64,000 nucleotides of DNA from contig CAVXFK010000018.1 of NCBI GenBank assembly GCA_963761005.1, positions 248,001-312,000 on the forward strand. Direction: 5' to 3'. Shown here piece after piece: positions 27,825-36,468 of the stretch (positions within the stretch are counted from its first letter, which is position 1; each line of letters begins with the position of its first letter). The notes under the pieces were generated by a model. It had not been told where the DNA came from and did not search any database. It saw only the letters and a program-made list of their open reading frames with translations. This DNA comes from DASWJZ01 sp963761005 (GTDB taxonomy: Bacteria; Pseudomonadota; Alphaproteobacteria; Rhizobiales; Afifellaceae). Made by a program: the position numbers and the translations under genes.

Positions 27825-29145
27825 TCGGAAGGCCGAGCTGCGCGAGGTAAGGCTGAAGTGCGCCGAGCGTCCGCTCCAATGCGCCTCCGAACCGCTCGAC
27901 GCAAGCGCGTGCCTCGCGGGCCAGGCGGTCACGTTCGTCGGGATTGGCGATCAGGCGCCGGACGGCGGCCGCAAGCGTGTCGGCGTCCTCAACCGCGGTG
28001 ACCGCGCCGGCCGCGACCAGCGCGTCATAGACGTCGCGGAAGTTGCCGACGTGGCCGCCGTGCAGGATCGGCACGAGAAGCTTCGCCGGCTCGATCGGAT
28101 TCTGACCGCCATGCGGCACCATCGAGCCGCCGAGAAAGGCGAAGTCGGCAACGCGGTACCAAAGTCCCATCTCCCCGATCGTATCGGCGAGATAGATGTC
28201 GGTTGCCGCGTCGATGGGCTCGCCCTTGGACCGGCGGCTGAACGACAGTCCGGCGGCCGCGATCTCTGCGGCAACCGCGTCGCCGCGCTCCGGATGTCTT
28301 GGCGCGAGGATGGTGAGGAGCCGCGTCCCCTCGTCTGCGAGCTCGGCGTGCGCGGCAATGACCGCGGTCTCCTCACCACGATGCGTGCTTGCGGCGACGA
28401 GCACGGGGCGATTGCCGATCGCCTGGCGAAGCGCGGCGACGGCCTGCTCATCCGCGGGCGGCGGCGGCGCATCGAATTTCAGATTACCGCAGACGACGAC
28501 GCGGCTTGCACCGAGCGCTTTCAGCCGCTCCGCATCGGCCAAGGTCTGCGCGAGAAAGAGCTCGGCCCGCCCGACCACGGCGCGCGCGAGCGGCGCCACA
28601 GTGCTCCACGCCCGAAACGAGCGCTCCGACATGCGTGCGTTGACGACTGCAAGCGGCAGCGCGCGCAGCCGCAGCGAGCGAAGCATCGTCGGCCAGAGCT
28701 CCGACTCGGCGAAAAGCGCGAGGCCCGGATGCCAGTAGTCGAGAAAACGGCTGACGGAGGTCGGCGTGTCGATCGGCACGAACTGATGGATCGCACCCGC
28801 CGGAATCCGCCGCTTGGCAACCTCCGCCGCGGTGACGGTTCCCGTCGTCAGAAGCACGCCCGAGCCGGCTCCGATCAGGCGGTCAACCAACGGAATCGCC
28901 GCGACCGTCTCGCCGACGCTCGCCGCATGCACCCAAACGAGCGGGCCTTCCGGGCGCTCGTGGCCGGCGACGCCAAACCGCTCGCCGCGACGGGCGCCGT
29001 CCTCCTTGCCCTCCCGCTCGCGCAGGCGAAGCGCTGCAGATACGACTGGCGCCGCCAGCCGCCCGGCAGCGCCATAGAGAGCCAGTGCAGCCTCACCGAG
29101 GAGTCCGCCGGGGTTCCGGCCTTGTGTGATCTCAGCCTCCGGCAA
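27802..29145 (-). CDS. waaA: 3-deoxy-D-manno-octulosonic acid transferase
   Basis: WaaA (KdtA) transfers Kdo to lipid A precursor. The 447-residue protein has WVHAASVGETVAAIPL, TTGTVTAAEVAKRR, SELWPTML and NARMSERSF in the acceptor half, and ILAPRHPERGD, FLGGSMVPHGGQNPIEPA in the donor half. The best start in frame is TTG 29145, overlapping the ABC transporter stop by 14 bp. No strong ribosome-binding site precedes it; a GGAGG sits five bases before an ATC codon slightly downstream, so the start is uncertain. Confidence 0.92.
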   Translation of the reverse strand: MPEAEITQGRNPGGLLGEAALALYGAAGRLAAPVVSAALRLREREGKEDGARRGERFGVAGHERPEGPLVWVHAASVGETVAAIPLVDRLIGAGSGVLLTTGTVTAAEVAKRRIPAGAIHQFVPIDTPTSVSRFLDYWHPGLALFAESELWPTMLRSLRLRALPLAVVNARMSERSFRAWSTVAPLARAVVGRAELFLAQTLADAERLKALGASRVVVCGNLKFDAPPPPADEQAVAALRQAIGNRPVLVAASTHRGEETAVIAAHAELADEGTRLLTILAPRHPERGDAVAAEIAAAGLSFSRRSKGEPIDAATDIYLADTIGEMGLWYRVADFAFLGGSMVPHGGQNPIEPAKLLVPILHGGHVGNFRDVYDALVAAGAVTAVEDADTLAAAVRRLIANPDERDRLAREARACVERFGGALERTLGALQPYLAQLGLPNEASSRP

Positions 29146-30968
29146 AAGCGGGCTGCGGCGCGTGGTCGAGGAGTTGGGTCTTGACCATCCGGGCATATTT
29201 GCCACGTCGCGCCACAAGCTCGCGATGCGTCCCGGCCTCGAGAATCTGGCCGGCCTCCATGTAGAAGATGCAATCTGCCTTTTGCACCGTGGACAGGCGG
29301 TGGGCGATGATGACGACGGTCCGCCCTTGCAGGAGCCGGTCCATGGCTTCCTGCACCTTGGCCTCCGATTCCGCGTCGAGCGCGCTTGTCGGCTCGTCGA
29401 GCAGCACGATCGGCGTGTTGCGCAACATCGCGCGGGCAAAGGCGATGCGCTGACGCTCGCCGCCGGAAAGACGGTTGCCGGACTCCCCGACGCGCGATCG
29501 GTAGCCGTGCGGCAGCTTGGTGATGAAATCATGTGCCGCAGCCGCCCTCGCCGCAGCGATGATCGCCACCTCGTCGGCACCCTCGGTTCCGTAGGCGATG
29601 TTAGCGGCAATGGATTCGTCGAAGATCACAGGGTCCTGCGTGAGCAACGCGGAGGCCCCGCGCACGCTCGCGATCGTCGCATCGCGCAGGTCCTGCCCGT
29701 CGATCTCGACGCTTCCGCTAATTGGATCGTAGAGGCGCAGGATGAGATTGAGGACCGTGCTCTTGCCCGCCCCGCTCGGACCGACGAGCGCGACCTTGCT
29801 GCCGGCAGGGACTTCGAGATTGAAGTGCGAAAGGACCGGGCCGCTGACGTCATACGAAAAGTCGACGCCCTTGAAGCTGATAGCGCCGGCGGCGACCTTG
29901 AGCGGAGCCGCGCCGCGCTTTTCCGTCACGTGCGCGGTGTAGTCGATCAGCGCGAACACGCGCTCGGCCGAAAGCAATCCCTCGGCGAGCGACGCGTGGA
30001 TGGAAGCGAGCGCCTTCATCGGCTGCAGGGCCAAAAGTGCGGCGGTCATAAACCCCATGAACTCGCCGAGCGTGAGCTGGCCCGCAACTCCGCGCCAGCC
30101 GGCGTAGAGCACCCCGGCCGCGAAGCCGAGGCCGGTCAGCACCTCCCACAAAGGGCCGACTGCGGCACGCGTGCGCGTCGTCTGCATGAAGTATTTGCGC
30201 AGCTTGTGGACGATGCGGCCGAGGCGTCGCGTCTCGTTCGCCTCCTGGCCATAGGCCTTCACGACCCGCATGCTTTGCAGCGTCTGCATCAGCACACTGT
30301 TCAGGTCGCCGGCCTCGCGGATGCTCTTTCCCGCCGCGCTCCGCAGCCGCTTGCGCTGGCGCCCGAGATTGAAGATCGCAAACGGCGCGCCGAGCATGAC
30401 GATCAGGCTGAGCAGCCAGTCCATATAGAACATGGCGCCGACCAGGAAGATCATGCTCGTCACGCTCTTGAAGATGCCGATCAGCACGCGCGTCCCGTTG
30501 CGGTCGATCGACGATGAAGTCCCCAACGAGCACCGACACAAAGCGGCCGGAATGAATGCCCTGCAGCCAAGCGAGATCGCCAGCTGCGATCGTGTTGAAC
30601 ATGCGGATCCTGATCTCGGCGACCATCCTGGTGCCGAGCGAGCCCTCCGCGACGGCCGATACCCAGTCGGAGAGCGCGCGCACGATAACCGCGAGCACGA
30701 TCAAAGCCGGCAGCACGAGGACGAGCGCCTCGTTCTTCGCAACGAACACGTCGTCGCCGACCCGCTTCAGAAGAAACGGCATCGCGCCGGCGGTCGCCGC
30801 GTTCACGATCAACGCGGCGATCAGGATCGCGCCGGTGCGCCAATGCGGCAGCATGCATTCGCGGATGAGACGTACGAAGACGGGCCAGCGCGAGTGGCTC
30901 TTGTCGAGAAGCGCGTCGAAAGTGAAGCCCGGACGCGGAGCGCTGGCCGTCAAATTAGCCTTTTTCAT
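29132..30968 (-). CDS. MsbA-like ABC exporter (membrane plus ATPase), one-base frameshift
   Basis: This half-transporter of about 611 residues has six membrane helices and a C-terminal ATPase with Walker A GPSGAGKST, signature LSGGERQRIAFARA and Walker B IVLLDEPTSALD. Its place among lpxK and waaA suggests lipid A or LPS core export. Read literally the gene is broken near 30504-30514: the N-terminal half runs from ATG 30968 to GRFVSVLVGDFIV, then the frame moves to IDRNGTRVLIGIFKSV. The span is 1837 bases (3n+1), so one extra base explains it. The start overlaps DUF4170 by 14 bp. Confidence 0.85.
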
Positions 30969-31206
30969 TGCTCATTTCGGGTTCGAGCAGCCGGTGCAAG
31001 TGCACGATGAAATAGCGCATCTGCGCGTTGTCCACCGTCATCTGCGCCTTTTCCTTCCACGCTCGATAGGCTTCGGCATAGTTCGGATAGATGCCCACAA
31101 TATCGAGCGCGGCGAGATCGCGAAAGCGCACCTTCTCAAGCGATTCGAGCTCCCCGCCGAAAACCAGGTGCAGAAGCTGCTTCTTAGCGCCCTTCGTCTC
31201 GCTCAT
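30955..31206 (-). CDS. DUF4170 family protein
   Basis: The 83-residue protein matches DUF4170: LLHLVFGGELE, DIVGIYPNYAEAYRAWKEKAQ, and MRYFIVHLHRLLEP. In Hyphomicrobiales it is found between cysQ-like and LPS genes. Role unknown. It lies 18 bp after the CysQ-like gene and overlaps the ABC exporter start. Confidence 0.92.
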   Translation of the reverse strand: MSETKGAKKQLLHLVFGGELESLEKVRFRDLAALDIVGIYPNYAEAYRAWKEKAQMTVDNAQMRYFIVHLHRLLEPEMSNEKG

Positions 31207-31224
31207 TCCGGCCCCCGGCAGCGC

Positions 31225-32073
31225 TCACGCCTTACGCCCACGCGCCACCTCCCGACCTGCTTTCTCCACCATCGCCAGAACGTCCGCGTGAAGCCGTGAA
31301 TTCGCGGCCACAAGCACGCCGTGACGCGGGACCGGCAAGTTGTAGCGCGGCGGAATCCCGTCGAGCCCGGTGAGCCGACCGCCCGCTTCGTGCACCAAAA
31401 GGTCTGAGGCTGCAAGGTCCCAGTCATGCGCCCGCGGGCTCGCAAAAGCGGCGTCCAGCCGGCCTGTTGCGACCTGTGCGAGGCGGTAGGCGAGCGAGGA
31501 AATGTGGCTTGCAGGCTCAATGCCGCTGCCCCGCACCGCGTCGGTTCTGAGCCAGCCGCGCGGCCCCGCAAGCCTTGCCCCGGCGATCTCCGACCGATCG
31601 GAAACCGAAAGCCGTTTTCCTCCCATCCAGGCCCCGCCTCCGATTGATGCAGAATAGACTTCGTCGCGCGCCGGCGCGTTGAGCACTGCGGCAACCGGGC
31701 GCCCCGCCGTGACGACGGCCAGGCTCACGCACCACGTGTCGCCGCCTTCGATGAAGCCGCGCGTGCCGTCGATCGGGTCGACAACGAAGATCGTCGGGAA
31801 AGCCAGACGGGCCGGATCGTCGGCAATCTCCTCGGAAAGCCAACCGAAATCCGGCCGCTCTGCCAGAAGCATCGTACGGAGGAATTGATCGACGGCGATG
31901 TCGGCCTCGGTGACGGGCGAGCCGCCAGCCTTCGTCCACGTGCTCGGATTGCGCCGAAAGAAGCCGAGCGCAATCCGGCCCGCGTCGAGCGCCGCGCGCT
32001 TCAGAAGCTCAAGGTCCGCCTCCTTCAACTCCACCCGCTCTCCTAACGCGTCCATGGCAGGGCGATTTAGCAT
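31225..32073 (-). CDS. 3'(2'),5'-bisphosphate nucleotidase / inositol monophosphatase family
   Basis: The 282-residue protein is a magnesium-dependent, lithium-sensitive type phosphatase. Metal-binding motifs are WLSEEIAD (Glu), VVDPIDGTRGFI (Asp, Asp) and AHDWDLAASDLLV (Asp). It most resembles CysQ-like enzymes that hydrolyse PAP, and inositol monophosphatase is the alternative. ATG 32055 (MDALGERVELKEADL) is a second possible start; neither has a clear ribosome-binding site. It heads the DUF4170-ABC-waaA-lpxK operon. Confidence 0.88.
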   Translation of the reverse strand: MLNRPAMDALGERVELKEADLELLKRAALDAGRIALGFFRRNPSTWTKAGGSPVTEADIAVDQFLRTMLLAERPDFGWLSEEIADDPARLAFPTIFVVDPIDGTRGFIEGGDTWCVSLAVVTAGRPVAAVLNAPARDEVYSASIGGGAWMGGKRLSVSDRSEIAGARLAGPRGWLRTDAVRGSGIEPASHISSLAYRLAQVATGRLDAAFASPRAHDWDLAASDLLVHEAGGRLTGLDGIPPRYNLPVPRHGVLVAANSRLHADVLAMVEKAGREVARGRKA

Positions 32074-32229
32074 TCGATTACCGTGAAATCGCGTGAAAAT
32101 ACATTAACCACGGACCTTAAGCAGTTTAGGAAAAATCGTGCCTAATCTCTGCCCTAACGCGAGGCCGAAACGGTCCGCCAAGAAAAAGAATTAGCGTCGA
32201 GCAGAAATGGGTAGAAACCAGTCATGTCT

Positions 32230-32257
32230 GGCAGGCTGCTCAATGTGGCAGCCTGCC
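32230..32257 (+). promoter_or_regulatory. Perfect 10-bp stem hairpin in leader of DUF6101 gene
   Basis: GGCAGGCTGC and GCAGCCTGCC form a perfect stem with an 8-base loop (32240-32247), about 80 bp before the start codon at 32339. It lacks a strong U tract but is followed by GTCTTTCC. It could be an attenuator or leader structure. The surrounding 32074-32338 gap is AT-richer than its neighbours and carries no other gene. Confidence 0.5.
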
Positions 32258-32338
32258 GTCTTTCCGGATGTGCTCCTATACCGGTGCACTACTGGGGATG
32301 GCGCTGATTGTCTTGTGACGTTTGACCGGAGGACAGTT

Positions 32339-32722
32339 ATGATGTCGCGACCCGTTGCCGGCCTTGCCTGCCGCTTGCGCGTGCCCGTGCGCCAATACCA
32401 GGCCGTGGCGCTCATCGCGCGCGGCGACAGCAACGTGGTCAGGCTGATGCACCGCGATGTCGGCCTGTCGCTCGACGTGGAGAGCTTCGACAGCTTCGCC
32501 ACCGCGGAGGAGTACCGCGATCGACTCGCCGGCTTCCTCAATCTTCCGCCGGTCATCGTGTCGGCGACGCCCGACGCGGAACGCGGCGAGAGCGATCGGC
32601 CGAGCGAGCGGCGCGTTCGCGCGGCGCGTCCGCGGCGCCCGCGCTTCCTGACGCGGCGGCGCACCGGCGGCGCGATCACGATCCGCAGGATCGAAGGGCG
32701 CGAGATCATCGCTCGCAACTGA
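32339..32722 (+). CDS. DUF6101-like protein
   Basis: This conserved hypothetical of 127 residues has SRPVAGLACRLRVPVRQYQA near the start and a basic C-terminus RRPRFLTRRRTGG...GREIIARN, which resembles DUF6101 proteins of Hyphomicrobiales. Function is unknown. ATG 32339 is preceded by GGAGGA with six-base spacing, an excellent site. The frame is open back to ATG 32207, and the family may extend slightly upstream (VTFDRRTV), so a longer form is possible. The gene stops 13 bp before the end of convergent ubiA. Confidence 0.65.
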   Translation: MMSRPVAGLACRLRVPVRQYQAVALIARGDSNVVRLMHRDVGLSLDVESFDSFATAEEYRDRLAGFLNLPPVIVSATPDAERGESDRPSERRVRAARPRRPRFLTRRRTGGAITIRRIEGREIIARN

Positions 32723-32735
32723 GAGTGCGGTATCT

Positions 32736-33668
32736 CTAGAACCGCAGAGCCGCGTCGGCGACGAGGCCGGCGAACACGATCCAGCCCGTCGTGCTGTTCG
32801 CCCTGAAGCGCTTCAGGCAATTCGCCGGATCGTCGGGATCGAGCGTCGCGATCAGATAGGCGGCGTGAAGAAGCCCGGCGCCGAGCCCGGCAAAGGCGAA
32901 GATGCCGGCGTCGGCGAGCACCAAGGCCAGCCCCAAAAGCGCGAAAGCGGCGACGTAAAAGACAGCGATGCCGGCGCGCGAGCGGCGGCCAAAAAGCCTC
33001 GCCGTCGAGCGGACGCCGATCAGCGCGTCGTCTTCCTTGTCCTGCAGCGCGTAGATCGTGTCGTAGCCGATCGTCCAAAGCACCGCGCCGACATAGAGCA
33101 TGATCGGCGCGGCGGAGAGGCTGCCGAAGATCGCCGACCAGCCGACCAGCGCCCCCCAGGAGAAGGCAAGGCCGAGCACGAATTGCGGCCAGTCGGTCAC
33201 CCGCTTCGCGAAGGGGTAGAAGAACACGACGACGAGCGAGCCGAGACCGAGAAAGATGGTGAAGCGGTTGAACTGGAAAAGCACGAGCGCGCCGACCAGC
33301 GCCTGCAGCGCCAGGAAAACCAGCGCCTGCCAGGGCGTGACCTGGCCCGATGGCAATGGGCGCATGCGGGTGCGCTCCACCTGCGCGTCGAAGTCGCGGT
33401 CGATCAGGTCATTGTAGGTGCAGCCGGCGCCGCGCATCGCGATGGCGCCGACGAGAAACAGGAAAAGGTGCCAGACGTTCGGCGCGCCGCGCTCGCCGGC
33501 GATCGCCGCGAGCGCCGCCGACCACCAGCACGGCCAAAGGAGCAGCCACCAGCCGATCGGCCGGTCCCAGCGTGCGAGCCTCCCATAAGGCTTCAGCCAG
33601 TCCGGCGCGAAGCGGTCGAGCCAGTTCTTCGGCGGCGCGTCGGGAAGCACAAGGGAGGGCGCGGGCAT
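32736..33668 (-). CDS. ubiA: 4-hydroxybenzoate polyprenyltransferase
   Basis: UbiA attaches the polyprenyl tail to 4-hydroxybenzoate in ubiquinone synthesis. The 310-residue membrane protein has RLARWDRPIGWWLLLWPCWW, the first Asp-rich motif in GCTYNDLIDRDFDAQVERT, and the second in YDTIYALQDKEDD. It diverges from purD with a 96-bp gap. Confidence 0.95.
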   Translation of the reverse strand: MPAPSLVLPDAPPKNWLDRFAPDWLKPYGRLARWDRPIGWWLLLWPCWWSAALAAIAGERGAPNVWHLFLFLVGAIAMRGAGCTYNDLIDRDFDAQVERTRMRPLPSGQVTPWQALVFLALQALVGALVLFQFNRFTIFLGLGSLVVVFFYPFAKRVTDWPQFVLGLAFSWGALVGWSAIFGSLSAAPIMLYVGAVLWTIGYDTIYALQDKEDDALIGVRSTARLFGRRSRAGIAVFYVAAFALLGLALVLADAGIFAFAGLGAGLLHAAYLIATLDPDDPANCLKRFRANSTTGWIVFAGLVADAALRF

Positions 33669-33764
33669 TCCCCCTGCTCGCGCGTGAGCGGGCGGCCGTC
33701 AAGCCGAGGTTTGTCGCCGCGCGCCCGCATGATAGGGACCGACGATGCAAGCAGTCGGTGCGCG

Positions 33765-35037
33765 ATGCGGGTTCTTCTGATCGGGTCGGGCGGACGGGAG
33801 CACGCGCTTGCCTGGGCGCTTGCCGCTTCGCCGCTTCTTTCCAAGCTTTTCGCCGCGCCGGGAAATGCCGGCATCTGCGACACGGCCGAATGCGTTGCTC
33901 TCGACCCGGCGGACCACTCTGCCGTCGTCTCGTTTTGCCGCACCGAGCGGATCGACCTCGTCGTCGTCGGGCCGGAGGCACCGCTCGTCGCCGGGCTGGT
34001 CGATGATCTCGAAGCCGCCGGCATCCGCGCCTTCGGGCCGACCAAGGCGGCGGCCGAACTCGAGGGATCGAAGGGCTTCACCAAGGATCTCTGCCGCGCA
34101 GCCGGCATTCCGACCGCCGCCTATCGGCGCTTCACCGACCGCGAAGAGGCGCGCGACTATATCGAGGGCCATGCGCTGCCGGTCGTCGTGAAGGCCGACG
34201 GGCTCGCCGCCGGCAAAGGCGTCACCGTCGCGACGGAGCGCGCGGCAGCGCTTCAAGCGCTCGACGCGATCCTCTCCGAGCCGGGCGCATCGGTGGTGAT
34301 CGAGGAATTCCTCGACGGCGAGGAGGCAAGCTTCTTCGCGCTCTCCGACGGGAAGACCGTGATCCCGTTCGGCACGGCGCAGGACCACAAGCGCGCCTTC
34401 GACGGCGACCAGGGACCGAACACCGGCGGAATGGGCGCCTATTCGCCGGCGCCGATCCTCGACGACGCAATGTGCGAGCGCGTCATGGCGGAGATCGTGC
34501 GGCCGACCGTGACGGCGCTTGCCAAGCGCGGTATCGCCTATCGCGGCGTGCTCTATGCCGGGCTGATGATCGACGCCCAGGGCCCAAAACTCATCGAATA
34601 CAATGTCCGCTTCGGCGACCCGGAATGCCAGGTGCTGATGGTGCGGCTCAAGGACGACCTCCTGACCATCCTCGCCGCCGCGGTCGATGGCATCCTCGAC
34701 AGGGTGAGCGTGCGCTGGTTCGACGACGCGGCACTCTGCGTCGTGATGGCGACCGACGGCTATCCCGGCGCTTATGCCAAAGGCTCGGAGATCCGCGGTC
34801 TTGAGGCCGCGGCGGCGCTTACCGACGTGGAGATCTTCCACGCCGGCACACGGCGACGATGGCGACAGGATCGTCGCTGACGGCGGACGGGTTCTCGGCG
34901 TGACAGCGCTCGGGCAATCGGTCGCTGCGGCGCAACAACGCGCCTACGAAGCGGTCGATCTGATCGACTGGCCGCAGGGTTTCTGCCGCCGCGACATCGG
35001 CTGGCGCGCAATCGCCCGGGAAAAAGGGCTCGCCTAG
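33765..35037 (+). CDS. purD: Phosphoribosylamine-glycine ligase, one-base frameshift
   Basis: PurD is the second step of purine synthesis, joining phosphoribosylamine and glycine with ATP. The protein begins MRVLLIGSGGREHALAWAL and carries VVKADGLAAGKGV, FGTAQDHKRAFDGDQGPNTGGMGAYSPAP and EYNVRFGDPECQ of the ATP-grasp fold. Literally the frame fails near 34851-34854 after EIFHAGT. Removing one G gives GTRDDGDRIVADGGRVLGVTALG and a normal C-terminus to TAG 35037. The span is 1273 bases (3n+1). Repaired length is 423 residues, the family norm. Confidence 0.93.
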
Positions 35038-35081
35038 ACCGCGAGTTAACCGAGACTTTCAATCTATTTCATAGAAGTTAG

Positions 35082-35107
35082 TTGGCGCGCCGCGGTTGGC
35101 GCGCCAA
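35082..35107. repeat. Inverted repeat with doubled GGCGCGCC
   Basis: TTGGCGCGCC and GGCGCGCCAA form a 10-bp stem with a 6-base loop between purD and the patatin gene. There is no U tract, so a factor-independent terminator is doubtful; it may be a protein-binding site or a leader hairpin. It ends 13 bases before the AGGAAG ribosome-binding site of the patatin gene. Confidence 0.5.
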
Positions 35108-35130
35108 GCTCCTCTTTCAGAGGAAGAGTC

Positions 35131-36180
35131 ATGTCGGTGGAGTCGCGTATCGGTCTTGCCTTGGGCGGTGGGGGCGCCCGCGGCATGGTGCATATCCTCA
35201 TCTGCGAGGTGTTCGACGAGCTCGGCATCAAGCCGGCGCTGATCGCCGGGACCTCGATCGGCGCGATCGTCGGCGCCGGTTACGCAGCCGGCTTCTCCGG
35301 AAAAGAAATGCGTGAACTGGCGGTCGACTTCTATTCGAAGCGCCGCGAGGTGCTGGCGCGGCTATGGCGGGCGCGGCCGCTCGGCTTCACCGACCTCCTG
35401 CGCGGCCGCTCGCTCACGCCGCAGTTCGATGCACGCGTCATCCTCGACGCGTTCGTCCCCGGTCTTGAGCGCCTGCCCGAGCGGATCGAAGACCTGAACA
35501 TCCCGCTCAAGATCATCGCCTGCGATTTCTACGCCTGGTGTGAGGTGATCCTTTCGGAAGGCGAGCTTCGGCCGGCGATCGCCGCTTCGATCGCAATTCC
35601 CGCCCTTTTCCGCCCGGTCCAACGCGACGGGCGCGTGCTGATCGACGGCGGTGCCACGAATCCGCTCCCCTTCGACCATATCGCAGATTGCGACATCACG
35701 ATCGCCTGCGACGTTGCCGGCGGGCCGGCGGAGACGCCGGGCCGGCACCCGGGGCTGCTCGAATGCGTCGTCGGCGCCGCGCAGATCTCCATGCAGTCGG
35801 TGATCCGCGAGAAGCTCAAGTGGCATCAGCCGGACATGCTGCTGCGCCCGGAAATCAACGGCGTCTTCATCCTCGATTTCCTGAAGACGCAGGCGATCCT
35901 CGAGATGAATTCCGGTTTCAAGGACGATCTGAAGCGGCGCCTGGAGCACATCATCAACACGCCGTTCGAGCAGCCGCTCCCCTCAGCGAAGGCGGCGAAA
36001 GAAGCGGCGAAGAAGCGTGGACGACGCCGTCTCGCCGAAACCGGAGTAAACCTCTGGCGCATGGTTGCAGGTAGCGGCGCCAAAGAAGCGGACGCCGTGC
36101 TCGACCGCGCCGCCTTTCGGGTCGCCGGCGCCGTAGTAGAGACGGCGGATGCGGGCAAAGGAAATGGCCGCGGCGCATAG
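35131..36180 (+). CDS. Patatin-like phospholipase
   Basis: The 349-residue protein is a serine acyl hydrolase with a Ser-Asp dyad. The oxyanion loop is LALGGGGARGMVH, the nucleophile is in AGTSIGAIVGAGYAAG, and the catalytic Asp is in LIDGGATNPLP. Substrates are probably phospholipids or acyl esters. An AGGAAG site precedes the ATG. The last 66 codons run antisense into tadA (198-bp overlap) and are rich in Ala, Lys and Arg, so the natural stop may have been lost. Confidence 0.9.
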   Translation: MSVESRIGLALGGGGARGMVHILICEVFDELGIKPALIAGTSIGAIVGAGYAAGFSGKEMRELAVDFYSKRREVLARLWRARPLGFTDLLRGRSLTPQFDARVILDAFVPGLERLPERIEDLNIPLKIIACDFYAWCEVILSEGELRPAIAASIAIPALFRPVQRDGRVLIDGGATNPLPFDHIADCDITIACDVAGGPAETPGRHPGLLECVVGAAQISMQSVIREKLKWHQPDMLLRPEINGVFILDFLKTQAILEMNSGFKDDLKRRLEHIINTPFEQPLPSAKAAKEAAKKRGRRRLAETGVNLWRMVAGSGAKEADAVLDRAAFRVAGAVVETADAGKGNGRGA

Positions 36181-36435
36181 CGTGCACGGCTCAAGCGTCA
36201 CGTAGAGATCGCATTCGGAAAGCCGCTCGGTTCCGAGCTGCTCCGAAGCGGCGCGGATCGCCAGCACCTCGGCGTGGGCAGTCACGTCCGACAGCTCGCG
36301 CGTGCGGTTGCCGGCACTGGCGATGATCTCGCCGCCCCGGACGATGACGGCGCCGACCGGAATCTCGCCGCGCTCGCCGGCGGCCCTTGCCTCGCGAAGC
36401 GCATGGTCCATGAAGCTGTCCGCGACCCGGCTCAT
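35983..36435 (-). CDS. tadA: tRNA adenosine(34) deaminase
   Basis: TadA converts A34 to inosine in tRNA-Arg(ACG). The 150-residue protein has the zinc motifs HAE (His54, Glu56 in VTAHAEVLAI) and PCxxC (Cys84, Cys87 in LEPCTLCAAA), and GAVEHG and TCNHAPEVYSG regions typical of TadA. I start at ATG 36435 (MSRVADSFMDHAL). The 3' third overlaps the convergent patatin gene. Confidence 0.93.
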   Translation of the reverse strand: MSRVADSFMDHALREARAAGERGEIPVGAVIVRGGEIIASAGNRTRELSDVTAHAEVLAIRAASEQLGTERLSECDLYVTLEPCTLCAAAISFARIRRLYYGAGDPKGGAVEHGVRFFGAATCNHAPEVYSGFGETASSTLLRRFFRRLR

Positions 36436-36468
36436 CGTCCTTCGGCACCGTTGTGATAAGAGACCGAC

